64,000 nucleotides of DNA from positions 1,543,695 to 1,607,694 of the forward strand of contig OY755190.1 of the NCBI GenBank assembly GCA_963576735.1, in the 5' to 3' direction. Made by a program: the position numbers and the translations under genes. The stretch is from Bedellia somnulentella (lineage: Eukaryota; Arthropoda; Insecta; Lepidoptera; Bedelliidae). Shown here piece by piece: positions 9,679 to 19,044 of this stretch; positions within the stretch are counted from its first letter, which is position 1; each line of letters opens with the position of its first letter. A model generated the notes under the pieces. That model was given only the letters and a program-made list of their open reading frames with translations, was not told where the DNA came from and did not search any database.

Positions 9679-11742
9679 CTCATCACTAAACCTCACTTTG
9701 AAAGGCCTAATACTGTTGTCAACAAATTCGGCATTCTGCTCACCCCACCAACAATTAAGAGGGACGTTAATCTTTGAAGGTGTAGGTTGTTTGAATATAC
9801 TATCCGATCTCTCTATTAGATTGTGGAAGCCTTGTACCTGTAACAAGAAGTGGTCGTTCAAAAATGTGTAGACATTAACATACATACATACTCACGGAAA
9901 TAAATACCAAAAAGGGGTAGCCAGAGCTTCGAAATATTCCTCAGCCACTTTTGGAAGTTGCGTGGGGAAAAGATCATAGAACAAAGGTTTTTGCTAATGG
10001 GTCTCCAACCGCATCGCTCAAAAATCTCCTAAAAGTCCCAATACCGTTAGTCGCCTTTTACGTACACCCACCGGAAGAAATGGGGTAGTGCTCTTCAACG
10101 CCACACTACACAGCTAAATAAAACATATTATTTTGTCGTAAATTTCGTAAAGATATACAATAGGATATAAACTTTTTCTATTCTGAAGCTATTTGAAGGC
10201 CGACCTCATTAGAAGGTCCCTAATCTTTGTTCACGGTCGTTCTTACACGTATATTATTTACACTTGGTATAACTTCTTCATGTATTTTTTGCACACAAAT
10301 ATTGTTATATGTATTACCTACTCTTAACTCAAGTTAGTAAACATTGAAGAGTTTTTAGTAGCTTTCGTCATGAATAGACGATCAAATGTCCTTTATACAT
10401 ACATACATACATACATATACTCACGGCTAAATATCCCTTAACGGGGTAGCCAGAGCTTTGGAATGAGAAATTCCTCAGCCACTTTTGGAAGTTGATTGGG
10501 AAAAGGCGGTAAAATAAAGGTTTTTGGTGATGGGTCTCCAACCGCATTGCCCAAAAATCCAATAAAAAGCCCCAATACCCTTAGTCGCCTCTTACGACAC
10601 CCGTGGGTAGAAAGGGGTAGCGACATACTAAGCCGGCACTACACTTCGAAATAACCTAGTTTACAATCCTTTAGATATTACCATAGGTAAAAAGAAATTA
10701 TTGAGGAGGTAGGTATTAATGGTTTTCATTTCAATCAAATCACACGACAAAAAAATCTGTGACAGTGCGATTTTAAACCGACACCTATCAGTTAAAAATT
10801 AACATAAATATTATAATCTTGCAAATATTTTAAAATAATATTATAATAGCACAACCCCATGTCTTCCGGTGGGTGTACGTAAGAGGCGACTAACGGTATT
10901 GGGACTTTTTAGAGATTTTTGGGCGATGCGGTTGGAGACCCATCACCAACAACCTTTATTCTTACTATCTTTTCCCCACTCAAATTTCTTAAAGTGGCTG
11001 AGGATTTTCTAATTCCTTAGCTCTGGCTACCCCTTCTTGGAATTTATAGCCGTGAGTATATATGTATGTATAATCTTGTAATTAGGAACTTGTTTGAAGA
11101 CAACTTTTAATAAGTGACATAAGAAACTAATTTTGTGATGCCGTCGTCGGTTTTGAAAACGTGTTCTTGAATTAAACTTGTTTCAATTACTCTTACATAC
11201 ATATATATATTCATGCCGTTAATTCCCATTGGGGTAGGCAGAGACTATCGGTCGCCACTTCTTTCGATCCTGGCAAAGCTCTCTAGTTACGTCTACATCC
11301 ATCTATCTTTTTATACATATTTTTTATTCTTCATACTTCGGACGCCTGCCTTTTGAGCACATTTTCTCTTAATTTATTTATATCCTCGAAGGGGTTGGCA
11401 GAAGTACTAATACTTCTGAACATCGCGTGACTTTGTCACCTGGTGTTCAGATTACCCACGTTTTGCTTGGACAGTGTAATCACGTGATAAGGGGTAGGCC
11501 TATCGCCGTTTTGTGTGAATATACCGACACCCATGGGTAGAAACGGGGTAGTGCTACTTTAAGCCATCACTACACAGTTATAGTTACTATATTAAGAAAA
11601 TTGAACTTACATTAGATAAGTTAGCACTATTTAGTAAAGGAAACAAATGTTGAACTCCCTGGGTTATTGACTCCAGCATATTACAATTCACTAATTTCAC
11701 ATATACTAATACTATGGTCATAAAAAACTTAAACTTAATCAT
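9679..11742 (-). CDS. JHEH-like gene, exons 1 and 2 only (copy B)
   Basis: Exon 1 is 11611-11742 and exon 2 is 9679-9837 on the minus strand, identical to the exons at 4279-4410 and 2347-2505, with the same splice sites. No exon 3-6 is visible between this pair and the copy A pair 5 kb further along. So this is either a partial gene copy, or a second exon 1-2 cassette feeding the same downstream exons outside the window. About 260 bases upstream of the ATG are also duplicated, so both pairs keep the same proximal upstream sequence. Confidence 0.8.
9879..10116 (-). mobile_element. SINE-A copy (copy B)
   Basis: Duplicate of 2547-2784. Confidence 0.85.
10395..10646 (-). mobile_element. SINE-A copy (copy B)
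   Basis: Duplicate of 3063-3314. Confidence 0.85.
10845..11072 (+). mobile_element. SINE-A copy, 5'-truncated (copy B)
   Basis: Duplicate of 3513-3740. It contains the one noticed difference between the two blocks (A at 10904). Confidence 0.8.
11196..11373 (-). mobile_element. RTE LINE 3' fragment (copy B)
   Basis: Duplicate of 3864-4041. Confidence 0.8.
11374..11578 (-). mobile_element. SINE-B/SINE-A chimera (copy B)
   Basis: Duplicate of 4042-4246. Confidence 0.75.
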
Positions 11743-12008
11743 GATAAAAAAAATCTATATTTCTAACTTGACGTGTGTTCGCCAAAAGATGTGATTGGCA
11801 ATTGTGATGATGTGATGTCGTCATATGTGAATTGGAGGTTTTTTTGTACCTTTACTTGAAGTGGTTACATCAGAAAGATAAATTACTATCATTTTGAAAT
11901 GTGTACTTACTATACATATATTGACAAATATTCTACATCAAATTTGATGTCTTTTTGGTAATGACTGTCAATTTAAATCTTAAATTAAATTGACATTCAT
12001 TTTTATGT

Positions 12009-12258
12009 AGCTGTGTAGTGTCGGCTTAGAATAGCACTATCCCATTTCTTCCGATGGGTGTACGTAAGAGGCGACTAACGGTATTGGGGCTTTTAAGGGA
12101 TTTTTGGGCGATGCGGTTGGAGACCCATCACCAAAAACCTTTATTTTACCATATTTTCCCCAAGCAACTTCCAAAAGTGGCTGAGGAATTTCAAATTCCT
12201 TAGCTCTGGCTACCCCTTATAGGGATTTAAAGCCGTGAGTATATGTATGTATGTATGT
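12009..12258 (+). mobile_element. SINE-A copy, full length
   Basis: Head AGCTGTGTAGTGTCGGC to tail GTGAGTATATGTATGTATG. It sits exactly at the right end of duplication copy B. Confidence 0.88.
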
Positions 12259-12274
12259 TTTATATTCAGTGCCG

Positions 12275-12470
12275 TGCCGTGTAGTGCCGGCTTAGAATGT
12301 CGCTAACCCTTTCTACCCTCGGATGTCGCAAGAGGCGACTAAGGGTATGGGGCTGTCTAAAGTTGTCATTGGGTGATGCGGGAAATTCTGGCTGAAGAGT
12401 TTATAGCTCTGAAGCTCTGGATACCATTTTTTGACATTTATGGCCGTGAGTATACGTATGTATGTACGCA
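12275..12470 (+). mobile_element. SINE-A variant with internal deletion
   Basis: Head GCCGTGTAGTGCCGGCTTAG and tail GGCCGTGAGTATACGTATG are clear, but the core from GGAGACCCATCACC onward is shortened. It uses a TATGGCCGTGAG end seen in a subset of copies. Confidence 0.75.
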
Positions 12471-12486
12471 TATAATTGATGATAAA

Positions 12487-12738
12487 CATAACATAACATA
12501 AACGTTCACGCCGTTTATCCCCGAAGGGGTTGGCAGAGGTACCAATACTTCTGAACTCACATGGCAGCGCCAACTAGTGTCCAGAGAAGTTACCCACGTT
12601 TTGCTTAGACAGAGTACTCACGTGATAGGGGCAGGCCTATCGCCGTTTGGTACGAATACACTGTCACATGACTAAGTACAACTCAGCCATGTGGGTTTCC
12701 TCACGATGTTTTCCCTCACCGTTAACAACCATGATAAA
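12487..12738 (-). mobile_element. SINE-B copy, 5'-truncated
   Basis: ATAACATAACATAAACG tail, then the full body to CACCGTTAACAACCATGATA. Same subfamily as 5386-5636. Confidence 0.82.
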
Positions 12739-12785
12739 TAATTGATGATCTCAAAAGAAAACTTAAGATAAACTATAATTAATTC

Positions 12786-13497
12786 AACTCAACTGAGAAT
12801 TCACGCCGTTTATCTCTGAGGGGGTGGCAGGGGTACTATTACTAAACATAGCGTGATATTATAGTTGTCTTGTATTTAGAATACCTACATTTGCTTGTAA
12901 ATCACATCACGTGATATGTCTTTGGCCTCATTGTATGAATACATCATCACATAACTAAGTACGTCTCAATCATGTGAGGGCGTCCCTGGAAAAATAGGTT
13001 GATATTGATTGTTTGGAAATTCTATAAAGTCTGATTTGATGATATTGATATGACATGAATAAAATATATGGTGGTGATTAGTTCATGGTCGTTAAAATTT
13101 GATGTTTAACATTTTAATAATTTGTTAAAAAATATGATGAAAAAAATTGAATTGGAACATGCTTAGGCTCAGTATAGGCTCCACTGGCATAACATACATG
13201 TGAACTCATTATGTGTCTATATACGCGTAGCTTTAAGATCTGTAACTTTGATGTTCAAATTTTCATTTAAACATTATAGTAATTCAATAAAACTAAATAA
13301 ACTACATTTATGCTGCGCGCGCGTTTTTCCGTCCCTGTCACTCTCACTAAATTTGACGTAAGAGTGGGCGCAATAGCTGCAAAATGCGGGGAGGCCCTTA
13401 AGCCACCTTAATAATTTAATTACACACATGACTTAATAAAACCCATGTCAGATCGGTGTAGGCCTGACTCAGAGTTTGAACTCACGTCTCCTACATA
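12786..13497 (-). mobile_element. Old SINE-B split by about 450 bases
   Basis: 12786-12975 is a diverged SINE-B body (CACGCCGTTTATCTCTGAGG to AAGTACGTCTCAATCATGTG). 13425-13497 is the matching tRNA-like head (GGCCTGACTCAGAGTTTGAA on the plus strand). Between them, 12976-13424, I see nothing recognisable apart from a GC-rich patch (GCTGCGCGCGCGTTTTTCC) near 13311. Confidence 0.6.
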
Positions 13498-13514
13498 GGA
13501 AGTGGTGGTTTTTT

Positions 13515-13601
13515 AAATATGGCTGAGGAGTTTCTAGCTCTGAAGCTCTGGCTACCCCTTTTTGGGATTTATGGCCGTGTGTTGTATATGTATGTATGTT
13601 G
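13515..13601 (+). mobile_element. SINE-A 3' end fragment
   Basis: GCTGAGGAGTTTCTAGCTCT to the TATGTATG tail. 5'-truncated. Confidence 0.7.
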
Positions 13602-13621
13602 CATATTCACAATATATTATC

Positions 13622-14060
13622 TACTAGGTAGTATTGGTTTAGAATAGCGTTAAGCTATTTTTCTGTCCGGGTTGTGTACACGGCGTATTTAGGGTTTTGG
13701 TTTTATTAAAGAGCTTATTCCATTACACTTTGTCGTTTCTGAATTCAGACGTCCTTCGAAGTTACTGCCGCAGACGCTTGTTATTCCACTACACAAATTT
13801 GTCTACTTTTCAGAAGCCTAGCGTTCTGAACGTTATTCCACTAGTCTGAATTCATATTCTGTGGCTTTCAGACGTCTTCATTCAGACAAATGGAATAAGC
13901 TCTTTAGTTGTTGCGCGATGTAACAGCCGATTTATCGCCAAACACATTTCACAATCTATTCTCCACTCATATTTCAAAACAGGTTAAGGAATTTCTGATT
14001 TTAGAATTTCTGGCTACCCCTTCGCTGTATTTATAACCGACATTACAGGTGGGTATGATT
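13622..14060 (+). mobile_element. Diverged SINE-A interrupted by a small TIR element
   Basis: 13622-13706 and 13907-14060 together make a diverged SINE-A (GGTTTAGAATAGCGTTAAGC, then TTGTTGCGCGATG, then CTGGCTACCCCTTCGCTG). The interruption is the MITE at 13707-13906. Confidence 0.6.
13707..13906. mobile_element. 200-bp MITE with 18-bp terminal inverted repeats
   Basis: The left end TAAAGAGCTTATTCCATT is the exact reverse complement of the right end. TA at each tip could be a TA target duplication as in Tc1/mariner-type MITEs, or part of the TIR. The interior repeats TTATTCCACTA-type words and GAATTCAGAC/CAGACGTC words in both orientations. No coding capacity. Confidence 0.8.
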
Positions 14061-14081
14061 TAAACATCAGACGACATCGAC

Positions 14082-14331
14082 ATACATACATACATATACT
14101 CACGGCTATAAATCCCTAGAAAGGGTAGCCAGAGCTAAGGAATCTGAAATTTCTCAGCCACTTTTCGAAGTTGCGTAGAGAAAAGATGGTAAAATAAAGG
14201 TTGTTGGTGATGGGTCTCCAACCGCATCGCCCAAAAATCCCTTAAAAGCCCCAATACCGTTAGTCACCTCTTACGTAAACCCACCGGAAGAAATGGGATA
14301 GTGCTATTCTAAGCCGACACTACACAGCTGA
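14082..14331 (-). mobile_element. SINE-A copy, full length
   Basis: CATA tail, GGCTATAAATCCCTAGAAA, core CCAACCGCATCGCCCAAAAA and head GCCGACACTACACAGCTG. Confidence 0.88.
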
Positions 14332-14631
14332 CTAATAAACATAACTATAATATGTTTATTTTATTTATTTATTTATTTTTATTAGGAACATCAACAGCGA
14401 CATAAGCAAAAATACACAGTTAATAATAGAAATAAAGTAAGGCCAATAACAGATGTTCACAATTCACTATAGATATAGCAACAAAATACTTGTGTTATTC
14501 TAAACAATGGGTTGCAGATTGCGGGAAGCCGTTGAACTAAGGTAACATATGACCAATCGTTTACAGGAGGCTTGTGTCTGTTGTCAATGGATGTTTATTG
14601 GATGAAGGATGATCTGATGCTAAAGCATTAA
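14332..14631. other. Probable old LINE 3' tail; no gene
   Basis: A TTTA-rich tract at 14353-14384 runs into GGAACATCAACAGCGACATA, which looks like a minus-strand LINE 3' end. Nothing codes here. Confidence 0.35.
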
Positions 14632-14882
14632 AATTACATACATACATACATATACTGACGGCCATAAATCCCAAAAAGGGGTAGCCAGGGCTTCAGAGCT
14701 AGAAACTCCTCAGCCACATTTGGAAGTTGATAGGGGACAAGATGGTAGAAATTAAGACAAATATCGTTGGTGAGATCTCCGACTGCATCGGCCAAAAACC
14801 ACTTCAAAAGTCCTGAGTCGTCTCTTACGATAACCGTGAATAAAAAGGGGTAGTGATATTCTAAGCCGACACTACACGGCAA
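14632..14882 (-). mobile_element. SINE-A copy, diverged
   Basis: CATACATACATACATATACT tail, GGCCATAAATCCCAAAAAGG and head AGCCGACACTACACGGC. Confidence 0.8.
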
Positions 14883-15206
14883 TTACAAATAGCATAGAGT
14901 TACAAATAAAAATATCGCTAGAATTGTCATATTCTAAGTAGTGAAAATAAGAAGAAAAGAATGTTACTAATTTTAATTTTGTATAGCCAGGTTGGCTATG
15001 CTATAAAGCCTTTTATGAATGTACAATGAAACCATTTTTAATACTAATGCATATTCCAATATATGCTAGTTATTATTAATCTTTTGTGTTGTAAAATCTT
15101 CAGTTATTAGCATTACGAAATGGTTTTGAATTTATTTTCCTGTTATGGTTTACTTAGGAAAATCTCGTTCAAAGAAAGTTTAATACTTTTATTCATGCAT
15201 GTAGCT
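14883..15206. other. No gene seen
   Basis: AT-rich intergenic sequence without recognisable features. Confidence 0.4.
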
Positions 15207-15464
15207 ATGTATGGAGTGTCGGCTTAGAATAGCACTACCCGTTTTTAACTCTTGGGTGGTGTGTTAATTGTGTGAGGCGACTAAGGGTATGGGGAGTACG
15301 GGGATTTTTCAGTAGCTGTTCGAAGATGTGGTTGGAGACCCATTATCGACGATACTTTGCTTTTGCTGTCTCTCCAAAATGAACTTCCAAAAGAAGTTAA
15401 GCAATTATTAATTTCGAGGCTCTGGATTTAGGATTCATAGCCGTGAGTATTTGTATTTATGTAG
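15207..15464 (+). mobile_element. SINE-A copy, diverged
   Basis: GGAGTGTCGGCTTAGAATAG head and GCCGTGAGTATTTGTATT tail. Confidence 0.75.
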
Positions 15465-15690
15465 GGTAAAAATATCACTTACTATTTTCTCTGCAAAAGT
15501 CGTAAGAGGTAACATAGGGTTTTGGGACTTTTAAAGTTATTATTCGGCGATGAGGCAGGAGTAAACCATCACCAATAAATTATATTTTACCGTTTTTTTC
15601 CCACTTAACTTTTAAAAGTCCCTGATAAATTTCCGATTCTGAAGTTATGCCTAACTGCTTTGTGGGATTGTTAGTCGTTAGTATATGTAT
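15465..15690 (+). mobile_element. SINE-A copy, highly degenerate
   Basis: Follows the previous copy head-to-tail. It is recognisable by GTAAGAGGTAACATAGGGTT, GGCGATGAGG...CCATCACC and GTTAGTATATGTATTATTG. Confidence 0.55.
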
Positions 15691-15698
15691 TATTGTAC

Positions 15699-16140
15699 AT
15701 ATGTTATGGACCAGGTGATTAATGCGGGCATTATTAGGAATAGCAAATAAAAGTTTGGTCACATTTAGCTAGGTTAGGTTAGATTAGTTATAAAAAGAGC
15801 GAGCACCTTAAACGCATGATGCATGCCTATTTGCGTGCATGCTTACATGCTTGCTTGCATGCATGCTTGCTCGTTTGTATTCTTGCTTGCTTGCCTGGAT
15901 TCTAGCATGTAGGGGACGGGGGGTGAGGGAAACTACCTACATAAAATGAGAACAACAATAAAAATATTAATTTAAATATGCTTGTGTTACTCTTCCCAAA
16001 AGGTGATGACCAATATGTATAATGCCTGGACAATTTATTTATTTTAATAATTATTATCAAATTGCACTCTCATATTGGGCATTTTTCATAATGACCGGGC
16101 GTTATGCATACTGCCAATTATCACTTGGTCCATAACATAT
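15699..16140. mobile_element. About 440-bp MITE-like element with 16-bp TIRs and a GCATGC-rich core
   Basis: ATATGTTATGGACCA at the left is the reverse complement of TGGTCCATAACATAT at the right, and the similarity continues imperfectly for about 10 more bases. The interior (15815-15900) is a run of GCATGC/GCTTGC words. No coding capacity. The superfamily and target duplication could not be settled. Confidence 0.65.
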
Positions 16141-16407
16141 ACATTTATATACTCTTGCCATTAGTTCCTGGTATAAAGACTATTGATTGTCTTTTTTTGA
16201 CCGACTCCAAGAAGTTATATTGCATGATATTTTTTGTACGGCGATTACTCCGTCATTCAACGATTACTGAAAGAGATAGTTTGATAGAACTTTTAGTGAT
16301 AAGACCGTCAATTGTACTTTTGTTATTTATTTCCGTTTATTTGTAAATGTTTCTCCTTTTTTAATGTTCAATGAAGAGTTTTCTATTCTATTCTATTCTA
16401 TTCTAAT
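16141..16407 (+). mobile_element. Retroelement 3' end with TTCTA pentamer tail
   Basis: Sequence ending AATGAAGAGTTTTCTATTC followed by about five TTCTA units. A pentamer tail after an AT-rich 3' region is typical of moth LINE or SINE 3' ends. Confidence 0.5.
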
Positions 16408-16679
16408 ACTTATTAGGTTATTTTTTGTTCGTTTGGATATGCTTCCAAGGTAGTCCCAATTAATTTTAAACGGGTTTAGTGGCGTTGTTATAAATGTTTT
16501 TCAAAAATAACAAAATGCATACGTTGATAAAGCACAGAAGTTTACCGAAATTTGGATGAAAAAATTGGGTCTCCATCAAATGGCTGAAGGCTATCCTTTT
16601 TTTGTTCATAAATATATTATGTAAAATCTTTGTTAGCACATTCTCTGTTTAACTACCCTTACGTTTAAAAAAAGCCAGA

Positions 16680-16890
16680 CTTCTGTAAGCGTATGGAGTA
16701 CAACTTGACATTGTAATACAACTGAAAATTAGTGTAAAGCAAATTTCAACGCTGATTTTCATTGCTGTGACACACAAAATTGGTGTTGTAATGTGTATTT
16801 CTGATTTTTTGGTAATGTATGTAATTATTTTGTTATACTTTGTTTGTCTTAGTTGTGGAAATAAAATGTTTTTCGATCTATCTATCTAAT
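16680..16890 (+). mobile_element. Probable LINE 3' tail
   Basis: Ends GTGGAAATAAAATG followed by ATCTATCTATCTA, that is a polyadenylation-like AATAAA and a short repeat tail. No coding part remains. Confidence 0.4.
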
Positions 16891-17124
16891 ATTACTAAAT
16901 AATATTGAATTCTCATAATATTAGCCCCAGACTTCTATGAATTCAAAGATCCCTGAAATATTTGGAGAATAATTTTTCTCTTCTATTTTCTAAGCGCTCT
17001 CATAGAACTGATTTGCATACCAATGTAAAACATTCTTGTCATAAAATTGATCTTCTGACTTTGTCTATAATAAAGAGGTCATAAAATATATGATTTATGA
17101 TTGATGATGATATGATTTTGAAAT

Positions 17125-17972
17125 ATAACCTATGATTCTTGTATGCTGACGATCAAGTGCTAATTGCATCGTCGTCGGCAGAAGAGTTGCAAGAGATGAT
17201 GAATATTGCATGTGAGTCTTTTGTAAGAAAGGGAATGAGGGTGAATGTGGATAAGACCAAAACGATGGTTTTTGAGAGACAGGAAGATGAGAAAGATTGC
17301 GTGATTGCGATTGATGGTAAGGATGTGGAACAGGTGAAGGAGTTTGTATACCTGGAAGTTTGTTTACAAGGGATGGAAAATATGATGAAGATATTGAAAG
17401 AAGAGTGAAAAAGGGTAATGCGGTAAATGGAGCAATGAATAGCCTAATGACCTGTCAATCGGTGTCTGAAAAGGCCTGAATGGCTGTGCATGATGCTGTT
17501 CTTGTTCCTACGCTTATGTATGGAAACGAATGTTGGGTGTGGCAGAAGAAGCATTAGAGCAGAGTTAATGCAGTAGAGATGAGGTCCCTCGGAAAATTTG
17601 TAATGTTAGATTATGTGACCGAGTGAGAAATAGTGTTATTCGTGAAAAGTGTGGCGTGAAAGATGATATTGTAAGAAAGATAGAAAAAGGAATGTTGAGA
17701 TGGTTTGGGCACATAGAGAGGGTGGATGATAGAAAATTGGTAAAAGGGATCTATAGAGCTAGTGTGGATGGTAATGTTAGTAGAGGACGACCACGGAGAA
17801 AACACTTGGACCAAATTGAGAGTGTGCTCAAAAAGGGTGGCGTACGAAGTATGAAGAATAAAAGAGCATGTATGAAAAGATTGCTGGATGTAAACGAAGC
17901 TAGAGAGGTTTGTCAGGATCGTACGAAGTGCCCTACCCCAATGGGAACTAATGGCGTGAGTATATGTATGTA
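17125..17972 (+). pseudogene. RTE LINE reverse transcriptase C-terminal relic
   Basis: Plus-strand pieces match the RTE at 40961-45124: YADDQVLIASS, MRVNVDKTKTMVFE, VEQVKEFVYL, then DIVRKIEKGMLRWFGHIERV, GRPRRKHLDQIE and a 3' end GGCGTGAGTATATGTATG. Frameshifts and stops separate the pieces. The endonuclease half is absent. Confidence 0.85.
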
Positions 17973-18029
17973 TGTATACCTATAGGCTATACTTTGACCA
18001 TAGATTTGATTCAATCTTATCATGAAAAG

Positions 18030-18310
18030 TGATTGATAGTCTCTGCCTACCCAAATAGGGACTTATGGCGAATATGAAAGCATTTGTATACTAACAGCTA
18101 AAAATTCTAAAAAGTGGTAGCCAGAGATCTGTTTGTGTATTAGAAATTCTTAGAAGAATCTTGAAACGATTATAAAATAAAGGTTTTTGGTAATGGGTCT
18201 CATCGCCGAATTATCTCTTAAAAGCTCTAGTTTTCTCTTATTTTTTTCAGTTACGACACCAACTGGAAGAAAATAGTTAGTGCTATTCTAAATCAACACA
18301 GCACAACTCT
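18030..18310. mobile_element. RTE 3' end scrap followed by a degenerate minus-strand SINE-A
   Basis: 18035-18080 repeats the RTE 3' terminus (GATAGTCTCTGCCTACCC). 18085-18310 is an old SINE-A on the minus strand (GGTAGCCAGAGATCTG, AATAAAGGTTTTTGGTAATG, TCTAAATCAACACAGCAC). Confidence 0.55.
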
Positions 18311-19044
18311 ATTAATATGTATAAATCACAAACGTACAAACGAAAACAGGAAAATCAAATTTAAACTATTTTGTAATGCGTAAAATTTATTTGGAAGTAC
18401 AAAAGATTAAAGAAAGAAAGAAAAGAAAGGAAGACATTTATTCGCTGCATAAAAGGCACAAAAACTAACAATATGCAGATAATAAGAAATAAAAAAAAAG
18501 TAAAAGAATACAGAAAAAAACAATAATACTACTAAAATAATTAAAAACACAAAATAAAAATTAAATAAAAATATCAAAAAGTGATTAAAATATGAGTATA
18601 AAAAAGACAAAAAACACTATAAAAATAAACACCAAGAACATATCAAAAATCTCTCTGTGCCCTCCAACAGCAAAAAGATTAACAATAACAAGTACAAATT
18701 GCAAAATATACGCATTAGTAGCAAATTATGGTTTCATTGTTTGAATTAAAGGAATATAATAGGAACGGAACGTCACACCGTTTTTCACACTTGGATGTAA
18801 TGATATCGTAAAACGGAACGTACATAAAAACGTTCTGATTTGAAAGTCTTAAACATCAGTTTAAGCCAAGATAGCTTAAAAGTAAATAAACAAGGACGGT
18901 GTTTATATTTAACATTGTTTTTGTTGTTTTTACTCGCCAAAAAGTTACTCTATGGGGATGTGACACATGTTTTTAAAGTTTACATTGGCGAAATTATTGT
19001 GGCAACACGATTGAGGCCACGAAGAAAAAAATTAAGTTAGTAAC
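18311..19044. other. No gene seen; AT-rich
   Basis: The region 18400-18620 is an A/AAAT-rich tract that produces a misleading minus frame of mostly Phe/Tyr/Leu. It may be a decayed LINE 3' end. Nothing else was recognised. Confidence 0.4.

Larger units (their letters stand above)
7333..12004. repeat. Segmental duplication, copy B
   Basis: Base-for-base copy of 1-4672 apart from one mismatch noticed at 10904. The right end is sharp: copy B continues into unique sequence and a full SINE-A at 12009. Confidence 0.9.

Noticed and set aside
18407..18610. 67-codon minus frame rich in Phe, Tyr and Leu
   Set aside because: It is the complement of an A-rich low-complexity tract; no motif or splice context.
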